Positions 7,597-15,203 of a stretch of DNA of 24,225 nucleotides are shown here, piece by piece. Under the pieces are notes generated by a model. That model saw nothing but the letters and a program-made list of their open reading frames with translations, searched no databases and had not been told where the DNA came from. Made by a program: the position numbers and the translations under genes. This DNA is from a virus. Location: positions 1 to 24,225 of the IMG/VR virus record IMGVR_UViG_3300030060_000361; one strand, given 5' to 3'. The stretch's first letter is position 1. Every line of letters starts with the position of its first letter.

Positions 7597-8414
7597 TAGG
7601 ATTCTTTATCTGTACCAGAAGCAGGATCGTATTCGTCAGCGTCTTGGAAGAAAGAGTGTGTTTCATTGAATCCAAAATTATCGTCAGCGTCTGCTGTTGT
7701 TGGATTAGGTGTAACAACAATTCTTTGTTCTCTTTTTGCCACATTGACATTTGTATCTGTATATTGATCCACTTGTACTCTCTTAATAATTTTAGAACTT
7801 GTTACAGGTCCGTATAGATACATTTTCGCTGTAAAGTTTAGAGTGTACATAATAACTCGTCTTTCAGTAAAGTTACCATCGTAAGTATCTTCATATGATA
7901 CATCATTTAAAACGATTGGTACATCACGCACTATTTCCATTGTTGGTAATACATTCAAACTAATTGTATAGTCTGGTTGAAACATTGGTAATATTTGTTC
8001 AACAATTTGTAATGCGTCTTCACTATTTTTTGCCATTGCAAATAAACTAAAACCTACATTGTATGGCACAGGCATATAACTATGTTGTAATGACTTACTA
8101 TCTGCCCCTTTTACTTTTCTAAACTTTTGTATTCTATTTAATTTTCTTGGTGCGTCATATGTAAGTGTAGTCATTTCAAAACCTATACGAGGTAAAGTCA
8201 ACGCCGTTGTCTTACCATCATCTGAGGTTCTAGCACTATCTTGTTCTAGTCTTACTAGAAATTTTTGTTTTGGGCCATATGCTAATGGCACTTTCATTTT
8301 TTGTATTACTTTACCAGTTGAGTTTTTACGATAAACATACATATCGTTAAACAGCGTACCAAACGCAACGACCGTCTTTCTTATCAACTCATGGTATTGG
8401 GCATCCTTAAACAT
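7596..8414 (-). CDS. gp15: Tail completion and sheath stabiliser protein gp15
   Basis: 272 residues, the same length as T4 gp15. It forms the hexameric ring that caps the finished tail tube and sheath and joins the neck. Family features are MFKDAQYHELIRKTVVAFGT at the N-terminus, VPLAYGPKQKFLVRL near 42-56, LPRIGFEMTTLTYD-PRKLNR near 75-95, and YMPVPYN-GFSLFAMAKN-EDALQIVEQILP near 113-144. The C-terminal 50 residues (VAKREQRIV onward) are polar and Asp-rich. It overlaps the gp14 stop and the gp16 start by one base each, in the T4 gene order 13-14-15-16-17. Confidence 0.95.
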   Translation of the reverse strand: MFKDAQYHELIRKTVVAFGTLFNDMYVYRKNSTGKVIQKMKVPLAYGPKQKFLVRLEQDSARTSDDGKTTALTLPRIGFEMTTLTYDAPRKLNRIQKFRKVKGADSKSLQHSYMPVPYNVGFSLFAMAKNSEDALQIVEQILPMFQPDYTISLNVLPTMEIVRDVPIVLNDVSYEDTYDGNFTERRVIMYTLNFTAKMYLYGPVTSSKIIKRVQVDQYTDTNVNVAKREQRIVVTPNPTTADADDNFGFNETHSFFQDADEYDPASGTDKES

Positions 8415-9283
8415 TATTTACTCCTTGGGTCTCCAAATGGGTTATTTTCAGAAAAGTCGAATATATCATTATTAGGATCAAAGTCATCTAATCCTGCGGC
8501 AGCGTCAAAGGCTTTGTTATCAGCGTCTGTACTTTCTGTCGCCAAGTTATCTGTTAATGCGTCTTCTAGTATTATATATTCGTTATAATCTGGATCATCT
8601 TCGTATAAGATATTATCACCATCTGTTTCGTCTATTAGGAACTCACCTGCTTCTGTCAATACTGCTTCTACATCACCTGAAATATTTTCAGTTAGTAATG
8701 AACCTGCACTTGTTGTACCACTCTCTAAAGTTATTTGATTTTCTAGGACATCCATAGTAACTTGGTCAAGTTTGTTATCTATTTCTGCTAATCCAGTTTC
8801 AACACTTTCTGAAGCGTAATCCCATGTAGAACATTTTAATTTGAATATTGGCAAGTCTGATATTTGATACATAGGATCCTCGTCCTCAACAAAATCAATT
8901 TGCCAAAACTTTTTGAATAAAGGCATGTATATAACATCACCTTCTCTTGGTCTATTAAATGTAAGTGTGTTTGATGGTTGGTCAACTAATAATTCAAATG
9001 TTCGTCTTGCAACGACATAAGTTATTTCGTCTTTCATGTCCAATCCAAACTTACCAATCAAGTCGCCTTGACCAGCAAAACCATTTACTTCTTCGACATA
9101 CATTTCAATCATGTATTCGTCAGTAAACTTATCTGTGGTATTACCTAGTATACCATCTTCAAATAGATTTTCTCTAGGCATGTAATGAACATCATGCCCA
9201 TAAATCTTTAATTGTTCGATTATTAAATCTTCGTATAGATTTTTTTCTGAACGAGTACCTTGTGAAAAATATGTACTTCGCAT
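8414..9283 (-). CDS. gp14: Neck protein gp14
   Basis: 289 residues (T4 gp14: 256). With gp13 it builds the neck complex that closes the filled head and allows tail joining. The N-terminus carries YFSQGTRSEKNLYEDLIIEQ, then KIYGHDVHYMPRE, EYMIEMYVEEVNGFAGQGDL, and the central YMPLFKKFWQIDFVEDEDPM, all in the usual family order. The C-terminal 110 residues, after DYASESVETGLAE, are strongly acidic and low in complexity and probably form a flexible extension, which accounts for the extra length over T4. It begins one base after the gp13 stop with only a weak ribosome-binding site, so translation is probably coupled. Confidence 0.94.
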   Translation of the reverse strand: MRSTYFSQGTRSEKNLYEDLIIEQLKIYGHDVHYMPRENLFEDGILGNTTDKFTDEYMIEMYVEEVNGFAGQGDLIGKFGLDMKDEITYVVARRTFELLVDQPSNTLTFNRPREGDVIYMPLFKKFWQIDFVEDEDPMYQISDLPIFKLKCSTWDYASESVETGLAEIDNKLDQVTMDVLENQITLESGTTSAGSLLTENISGDVEAVLTEAGEFLIDETDGDNILYEDDPDYNEYIILEDALTDNLATESTDADNKAFDAAAGLDDFDPNNDIFDFSENNPFGDPRSK

Positions 9284-9284
9284 T

Positions 9285-10112
9285 TTAACCCATCATGTAA
9301 TTGGGTGGTAACTCGTAACTTAATTGTATCTGCTCTTCTAATTTGTTTATTTCTTCTTGCGCTTGTGAATAGATTTGTTCACCATTCATTTGAACACCAC
9401 CTAACATAGCGACACCTTGAAACTTACTTAAATTAGTACCCCATTGTTTTTTGATTAATTGTATTAGGTATTTCTTTAAAAAGATATCATCAAATATATC
9501 TGTAAATGTTGATGGATCTAGTTTTCTATAACATTCGATAATAATAAAATCACCAGCGTCAATATCATTTGACCAGTCCATATCAATGTATAGTCTGTTC
9601 TTATGTTGATTAAATCTGATTGGTCTTTCACCTACAAGTATATGATCTAACATATCTAAATGCCTTAATGTCATATCGTAGTGAATGATTGATGTAGATG
9701 AAAAATCGTATAAGTCGTTTAGTCTTAATTGATATCTTACATCAAATAAATTTAGATTTGCCTTGTCTGTGAAATCAAATATTCTTGTAACTGAAACAAC
9801 ACTAGAGGGCATTGGTATATAGTTTTTGCCTTCTACGAAACTGGCAGTAACTGTACTATCTGCCGTATCCGTTACTGTGGATAATGTCTCATTAGTTTTT
9901 GCCCTAGTTATATCGTCTGCTGTAACTTGATATTTTAAATACATTCTCTCAACACCATCATAGTGATATTGAGCAAAGTATTGTAACGCCTCGTCAATAC
10001 GGTCCTCTACCTGATCATCTTCTACATTTATTTCGATTACAGGTTTACCTAATGCTCGAAGGCAATATTGTTTAAGGGTCTCTCTAGTCGTTATTGGGTT
10101 ATTTTGTGCCAT
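9285..10112 (-). CDS. gp13: Neck protein gp13
   Basis: 275 residues (T4 gp13: 309). It is the head-proximal neck component acting with gp14. Family features are the N-terminal TRETLKQYCLRALGKPVIEI, then NVEDDQVEDRIDEALQYFAQ and YHYDGVERMYLKY, with MTLRHLDMLDHILVGERPIRFN in the middle and LKKYLIQLIKKQWGTNLSKFQG near the C-terminus. It is the first gene after the fibre block and has its own exact late promoter 19 bases upstream. It thus heads the tightly packed unit gp13-14-15-16-17, whose members are joined by overlaps or single-base gaps. Confidence 0.95.
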   Translation of the reverse strand: MAQNNPITTRETLKQYCLRALGKPVIEINVEDDQVEDRIDEALQYFAQYHYDGVERMYLKYQVTADDITRAKTNETLSTVTDTADSTVTASFVEGKNYIPMPSSVVSVTRIFDFTDKANLNLFDVRYQLRLNDLYDFSSTSIIHYDMTLRHLDMLDHILVGERPIRFNQHKNRLYIDMDWSNDIDAGDFIIIECYRKLDPSTFTDIFDDIFLKKYLIQLIKKQWGTNLSKFQGVAMLGGVQMNGEQIYSQAQEEINKLEEQIQLSYELPPNYMMG

Positions 10113-10131
10113 ATTATAGTCCTTATGAGAC

Positions 10132-10139
10132 TATTTATA
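10132..10139 (-). promoter_or_regulatory. T4-type late promoter before gp13
   Basis: Exact TATAAATA on the minus strand, followed by G, 19 bases before the gp13 start and in the 38-base gap after the 1017-residue fibre gene. It would drive the neck and terminase unit. Confidence 0.75.
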
Positions 10140-10150
10140 AGGAAAATAAC

Positions 10151-13100
10151 TTAATATCTTACAACTACTCTATCGCCTGAAGCAGGTGCCGCATCAAGGG
10201 TTAATGTAGTACCAGAGATTGTAAAGTCCTCAGTAGGTTCTTGTACAACCCCGTTGATTGTTACCAAGAATTGGTTTACATTATAACCTGAAGCAATTGT
10301 AACAGTTGTGGTAGATCCATCACCATCTAGTGTTGCTTTGTTGGCACCAGATGATACTTTGAAAGTTTCGTTTGGTATACTAACTGTTCTATCTGCTGTA
10401 GGGTCAATTACAGTAAGAGTTGTTTCAAAACTGTCTGCTGTACTACCTTCAAATACAATGTTACCACCTAGATTTATGCCTGCATTGAAAGTTGTTTCCC
10501 CTGCCGCACTACCATCTATTGTTACGAAAGTTGTATCCGCACTACCGTCAGTACCTTTGAAGATAATATCTGTATCATTACCTTGAGCGTCTATTGTAAT
10601 ATTACCAGAAGTTGTGGTTACATTTACAGCCGCGTCCCCAGCAGTAAAGTCATCATATGCTAATGATATACCACCTTGCATGTAGGTCTTAACAGTTGTA
10701 ACATTAGTCATTCTCATAGTGCCGCCATCGTTAATTAAGATACCGTCACCGTCTGCTAATGCAGTTGTACCTCTACTTGTACCTCCGTCAATTAAATTAA
10801 TCTCTGCAGGTGTAGCCGTAATTTGATCTGTACTTGCAGCCGCGAAAGGTTGTAATGTACCACCTATGTTTGCAAGATTGATTGTTCTATCTGCTGTTGG
10901 ATCAACAACACCTAATGTTGTTTCGAATGAATCCGCAGTAGAACCTTCAAATATGAAACTACCAGTTGTAGTCGTATTACCAGTAATTGCTGGTGTAGCA
11001 ATTGTAGGACTTGTTAAAGTCTTGTTTGTTAATGTAGCAGTATTATCAGTACCAACAAGAGTTGTAGTATCCGCAGGTAAAGTAATTGTTATGTTACCAG
11101 AAAAATCTGAGTGTGCCGGAGCAGTTAATGCCGCATAGTGAGCATTTGAACTTTCACAATACATTCTGATAGCAGATTGAGCACCATCGTTTTTAAGGTC
11201 AATCAAACCAGTTGTAAATGTAATTCTATCATTACCACCAAGTCTAAAGTCTATTTGGTCATCTGAACTAGCAGTAATTGATGTATCAGCGTCAGCGTCT
11301 AATATCAACTCACTACCGTTCATGTCTATATCACCTGCAACTAATATTGATGATCCTGAAAGTACATTGAAAGTATTAGCAGTAAATGTGAAATCGTCAG
11401 CGTTTGCAATCTTAATATCAATCTGGTCGTCTGTACTTGCATGTATAGAAGTATCAGCGTCTTCATCTAATATTAATTCACTACCATTTAAATCAAAAGA
11501 TTTTAATTGTAATGCGACAGTACCACTATCGTTAGGTAGATTAATTGTTCTATCTGCTGTAGGGTCAACTACATTTAAAGTTGTTTCAAAAGAGTCCGCA
11601 CTTGAACCCTCAAATATGATACCACCAGATAACTCAACATTTGAGAATGCCGCAGATCCACCCCCGGTTACATCTGTTAGAAATGCAACGGTACCAGAAC
11701 CATTTTGGAATGTAATTGTTCTATCTGCTGTTGGGTCAACAACCGCAAGAGTTGTTTCAAAACTGTTTGCTGTAGCACCTTCAAATACAACTGAACCAGT
11801 TGTTGTAATTGTATCTGAAGCAAGAGTACCTGCAAAAGTTACATTAGCACCATCAAAGGTTGCCGCAGTAGTTGTACCAGATTTAATAATTAAGTTATTT
11901 GAATTGTTTGTTAATGAAGCGAATTGTGAACCACCATCTAATAATAGTACATCACCGCCGTCAGCGTCAACTTTAATATCGCCAGGTGCGTCTAGTGTTA
12001 TGTCAGTTGCACCATTTAGTACAAAGTCTAATGCTGTTGTACCCCCAGCCTTCAATGTAATATTATCACCGTCAGCGTCTAATACAATGTCTGTAGCCGC
12101 GTCTAGTGTAATAGTAGAACCTGAATCAATTTCAGTTATGACTGGAGTTGTTAAAGTTTTATTTGTTAGAGTATCAGTTGTATCTCTACCAACTAACTGT
12201 GTAGTTGCGTTTGGTATTGTAACTGTTCTATCTGCTGTTGGATCTTCTACTGTTAAAGTTGTTTCAAAACTATCACTTGTTGAACCCTCAAAAGTAAATG
12301 AGTTTGTTACATCAATAGTTGAGGAATCAATTGTAGTAGTTGAACCAGAAACTGTTAAGTTACCTGCAATGGTAACATTTGCACCAGACATTGTGATTGC
12401 AGTAGTAGGTGTAGAACCTGATTGGATTCTTAAATTACCACCGTTGTTATTCAATGCACCAAATGTAGTGCCACCATCTTTTAATGTAATGTCTGCCCCA
12501 TCAGCGTCTAAAATAATGTCAGTAGCGGCGTCTAAAGTTATAGAACCAGTACTATCTATTTCAGCGATAACAGGAGTTGTTAATGTCTTGTTTGTTAATG
12601 TATCAGTAGTATCTCTACCAACAAGAGTTGTTGTTGCGTCTTGTATAGTTACTGTACGATCTGCTGTTGGATCTGCAACCGCAATAGTAGTTTCAAAACT
12701 GTCTGCTGTGTTACCTTCAAAAATTAATGGACTCGCATTTGAGAAGATACCTTGAGTACCAGTAATTGTTGATGAAGATGTAATCGCACCAGAAGCCACT
12801 GTACCTGCAAAAGTTACATTTGATCCTGAAAAAGTTGCCGCGGTAGAAGCGGAAGATGATGATTTAATAATTAACTCACCACCAGATTGTGTAAATCTAC
12901 CAAATTCTGTTCCGTCGTCTTTTAAGACGATATCTGCTCCACCAGCGTCTAAATTAATATCCGTTGTTGCGTCTAATGTGATAGTAGAACCACTATCTAT
13001 TTCAGCGATAACTGGTGTTGTTAAAGTTTTATTTGTTAAAGTTTGAGTAGCACTATCAGTAACTAACGCAAAACCACCTGCTGTAGATCCGTCATGTAAT

Positions 13101-13204
13101 CTAAGCGTATCTAGTGTGGTATCTACACTAATCTCACCTACAGCACCTGTAAAACTGTTATTTTGAGAGGTAGTACCTCTTCTAAATTGTAGTTGCGTTG
13201 GCAT
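10151..13204 (-). CDS. Repetitive tail-fibre-like protein, 1017 residues
   Basis: The N-terminus (PTQLQFRRGTTSQN, then GAVGEISVDTTLDTLRLHDG) matches the Mtd-type N-terminal domain found on phage receptor-binding fibres, which usually anchors the fibre to the virion. Then come six copies of the FEGS-ADSFETTL-DPTADRT module, alternating with ITLDA-TDI-LDADGAD-TLKD-GT blocks of about 60 residues. A segment around SAIRMYCESSNAHYAALTAP and the last 64 residues closely match the 439-residue fibre at 20846. Such regular beta-rich repeats usually form long trimeric shafts. It lies just before gp13, where T4 has wac and gene 12. Whether it is a short or long tail fibre, or a neck whisker, cannot be told from sequence alone. 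Confidence 0.85.
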   Translation of the reverse strand: MPTQLQFRRGTTSQNNSFTGAVGEISVDTTLDTLRLHDGSTAGGFALVTDSATQTLTNKTLTTPVIAEIDSGSTITLDATTDINLDAGGADIVLKDDGTEFGRFTQSGGELIIKSSSSASTAATFSGSNVTFAGTVASGAITSSSTITGTQGIFSNASPLIFEGNTADSFETTIAVADPTADRTVTIQDATTTLVGRDTTDTLTNKTLTTPVIAEIDSTGSITLDAATDIILDADGADITLKDGGTTFGALNNNGGNLRIQSGSTPTTAITMSGANVTIAGNLTVSGSTTTIDSSTIDVTNSFTFEGSTSDSFETTLTVEDPTADRTVTIPNATTQLVGRDTTDTLTNKTLTTPVITEIDSGSTITLDAATDIVLDADGDNITLKAGGTTALDFVLNGATDITLDAPGDIKVDADGGDVLLLDGGSQFASLTNNSNNLIIKSGTTTAATFDGANVTFAGTLASDTITTTGSVVFEGATANSFETTLAVVDPTADRTITFQNGSGTVAFLTDVTGGGSAAFSNVELSGGIIFEGSSADSFETTLNVVDPTADRTINLPNDSGTVALQLKSFDLNGSELILDEDADTSIHASTDDQIDIKIANADDFTFTANTFNVLSGSSILVAGDIDMNGSELILDADADTSITASSDDQIDFRLGGNDRITFTTGLIDLKNDGAQSAIRMYCESSNAHYAALTAPAHSDFSGNITITLPADTTTLVGTDNTATLTNKTLTSPTIATPAITGNTTTTGSFIFEGSTADSFETTLGVVDPTADRTINLANIGGTLQPFAAASTDQITATPAEINLIDGGTSRGTTALADGDGILINDGGTMRMTNVTTVKTYMQGGISLAYDDFTAGDAAVNVTTTSGNITIDAQGNDTDIIFKGTDGSADTTFVTIDGSAAGETTFNAGINLGGNIVFEGSTADSFETTLTVIDPTADRTVSIPNETFKVSSGANKATLDGDGSTTTVTIASGYNVNQFLVTINGVVQEPTEDFTISGTTLTLDAAPASGDRVVVRY
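10350..13045 (-). repeat. Six-copy fibre module array in the 1017-residue gene
   Basis: Six units begin with FEGxxxxSFETT, the first at about 12721 and the last at about 10453, with LTNKTLT and TLDADGAD-type blocks between them. Two copies carry variants: one leads into SFDLNGSELILDEDADTSI and one into FQNGSGTVAFLTDVTGG. Codons differ among copies, so the repeat is better conserved in protein than in DNA. Limits are approximate. Confidence 0.8.
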
Positions 13205-13235
13205 TTGTTGTCTCTCCTATTATCTAATCTCTATC

Positions 13236-13243
13236 TATTTATA
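13236..13243 (-). promoter_or_regulatory. T4-type late promoter before the 1017-residue fibre gene
   Basis: Exact TATAAATA followed by G on the minus strand, 31 bases before the ATG at 13204. A TAGGAGAG ribosome-binding site at 13212-13219 lies in the predicted leader. This is a well-formed promoter and leader. Confidence 0.8.
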
Positions 13244-13251
13244 ACATTTTT

Positions 13252-15180
13252 CTATGCGACACTACCTAAATCTACCGTAACACTTGAACCTTTAGGGTTC
13301 ATCATATCATAAGATGTTCCTGTGATAACACCAAAAGCGTCAGTAATACTTTCAAACGGACTTTCACCACCTGCCAAGTCAGCGTTACCACTTGCCGCAG
13401 GGTGAGTAGTTGTTGTTGAATTATCAAAGAATACATCTGTGGTTGTTGCGATTGTGCCTGTACTTGTTGGTAATGTTAAAGTAATATCCGCAGAAGGGTT
13501 ACCTGGTGCAAGTGTAGTCTCAAAACTATCCGCACTTGATCCCTCAAATATTAAGTTAGTTGAAATAGTACCATTAAAGGCAACAGTATCAGTTGCCGCG
13601 TCTCCTAATGTTATAGTGCCACCATTAAATGTTGTTGTACCAGTAACTGTTAAGTTACCTGCCACTGTGGTATTTGCACCACTCATAGTCATATTGGTAG
13701 TAGATGAACTACCAGATTTTATTTGTAATTCACCACTATTGTTTGTAAATCTACCGTATTCAGTACCACCGTCTTTGAGTATTACATCAGCACCGTCAGC
13801 GTCTAGGTTTACATCACCTGCACTATCTAAAGTTATAGATGAACCAGTAATATTTGTAATGACTGGATTTGTTAAAGTCTTATTTGTTAATGTGTCCGTA
13901 GTATCTTTACCTACTAGAGTGTCAGTTGCATTTGGTAATGATACTGTTCTATCTGCGGTAGGGTCAACTACTGTTAATGTAGTTTCAAAACTATCTGCTG
14001 TAGAACCCTCAAAGATAACATTACCAGTTGTAGTAGTGTTACCTGTGATTGCAGGTGTTGTCAATGCAGGACTTGTTAATGTCTTGTTTGTTAAAGTATC
14101 AGTTGTTGCTTTACCAACTAATGTATCACTACCAGAACTTGGTAAAGTTAATGTGATATCAGCAGATGGGTTACCTGGTGTAAGTGTAGTTTCAAAACTA
14201 TCGTCTGTACTACCTTCAAAAACAAGATTACCTGTAATTGTACCACCAAATGATACCGTATCACTTGCACTATCACCTAGTGTGATTGTAGAACCATTTG
14301 CCGTTGCATTACCTGTTACTGTTAAGTTACCTGCGATAGTAGTATTCGCACCTGACATTGTAAGGTTTGTTGTTGAACTACTACCTGATTTGATTTGTAA
14401 TTCACCAGAGTTGTTTGTAAATCTACCAAACTCTGTCCCTGCGTCTTTTAAAATTATATCTGCCCCATCAGCGTCTAATGTAATGTCGCCTGCGGAATCT
14501 AATGTGATTGTACTACCATCTATTTCTGTTATAATAGGTGTAGTTAATGTTTTGTTTGTAAGTGTTTGTGTACTTGCAAGACCCACTAAAGTATCTGAGG
14601 CACTTGCAGGTAATGTTAATGTAATATCTGAACTAGGGTTACCTGGTGCAAGTGTAGTTTCAAAACTATCACCAGTTGAACCTTCAAAGACTAAATTGCC
14701 TTGAATTGTACCACCAAATGTAACTGTATCAGTTGCGGCATCCCCTAAAATAATATTACCATCACCATCAGTTGTACCAGTAACAGTTAAGTTACCTGCG
14801 ACAGTAACATTCGCACCACTCATAGTTATAGCGGTTGTTGTACTTGATGATGACTTGATAACTAATTGACCACCTGAGTTTGTAAATCGTCCAAACTCTG
14901 TTCCGCCATCTTTTAAAACAATGTCCGCACCGTCAGCGTCTAGTATAATGTCTGCCGCACTATCTAATGTAATGTCGCCAGATGATGTTGAAAATCCACT
15001 ACCAAACTCTATGGCATTACCTGCCGCATTTACTTTTAAGACTTGACCAGCAGTACCTAATGTTGATAACCCTGTACCACCATGGGCGTGTCCTACTGTT
15101 TCGCCTGATTGAAATTCTGCAAGTCCTGTGGCATTACCACTACTATCAAAGACCGTACGAATTGGAACTTTATCTGTCAT
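13252..15180 (-). CDS. Repetitive tail-fibre-like protein, 642 residues
   Basis: The N-terminus (MTDKVPIRTVFDSSGNATGL, then GGTGLSTLGTAGQVLKVNAA) contains the GGTGL-LGTAGQ-LKVN motif common near the start of phage fibre proteins; the 243-residue fibre has it too. The body holds four FEGS-DSFETTL modules, three of them in the PGNPS-DITLTLP variant rather than DPTADRT. They alternate with DGADIILKDGGTEFGRFTNN and SSTTN-TMSGANTTVAGNLTVTG blocks. The C-terminal 60 residues (FFDNSTTTTHPAASG to the end) are unique in the window and may be the tip or a trimerisation domain. The start ATG is only 5 bases from an exact late promoter. Confidence 0.85.
   Translation of the reverse strand: MTDKVPIRTVFDSSGNATGLAEFQSGETVGHAHGGTGLSTLGTAGQVLKVNAAGNAIEFGSGFSTSSGDITLDSAADIILDADGADIVLKDGGTEFGRFTNSGGQLVIKSSSSTTTAITMSGANVTVAGNLTVTGTTDGDGNIILGDAATDTVTFGGTIQGNLVFEGSTGDSFETTLAPGNPSSDITLTLPASASDTLVGLASTQTLTNKTLTTPIITEIDGSTITLDSAGDITLDADGADIILKDAGTEFGRFTNNSGELQIKSGSSSTTNLTMSGANTTIAGNLTVTGNATANGSTITLGDSASDTVSFGGTITGNLVFEGSTDDSFETTLTPGNPSADITLTLPSSGSDTLVGKATTDTLTNKTLTSPALTTPAITGNTTTTGNVIFEGSTADSFETTLTVVDPTADRTVSLPNATDTLVGKDTTDTLTNKTLTNPVITNITGSSITLDSAGDVNLDADGADVILKDGGTEYGRFTNNSGELQIKSGSSSTTNMTMSGANTTVAGNLTVTGTTTFNGGTITLGDAATDTVAFNGTISTNLIFEGSSADSFETTLAPGNPSADITLTLPTSTGTIATTTDVFFDNSTTTTHPAASGNADLAGGESPFESITDAFGVITGTSYDMMNPKGSSVTVDLGSVA
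13435..14960 (-). repeat. Four-copy fibre module array in the 642-residue gene
   Basis: FEGS units start at about 14688 and recur to about 13548. Each is followed by an LVG-TLTNKTLT stretch except the last, which leads into the unique C-terminus. Copies with PGNPSSD/PGNPSAD dominate, in contrast to the 1017-residue gene. Limits are approximate. Confidence 0.75.
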
Positions 15181-15185
15181 GTTAC

Positions 15186-15193
15186 TATTTATA
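15186..15193 (-). promoter_or_regulatory. T4-type late promoter abutting the 642-residue fibre gene
   Basis: Exact TATAAATA followed by G on the minus strand, in the 23-base gap between two fibre genes, but only 5 bases before the ATG. A transcript begun at the usual distance would start at or just past the start codon. The octamer also separates an AAAGGA ribosome-binding site from the ATG. Function as a promoter for this gene is therefore doubtful despite the perfect match. Confidence 0.5.
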
Positions 15194-15203
15194 TCCTTTT
15201 ACT

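Noticed and set aside
10151-13204. Diversity-generating retroelement target, suggested by the Mtd-type N-terminal domain
   Set aside because: There is no reverse transcriptase, no template repeat and no adenine-biased variable repeat at the C-terminus in this window. The last 64 residues are conserved between two fibres, the opposite of a hypervariable tip.
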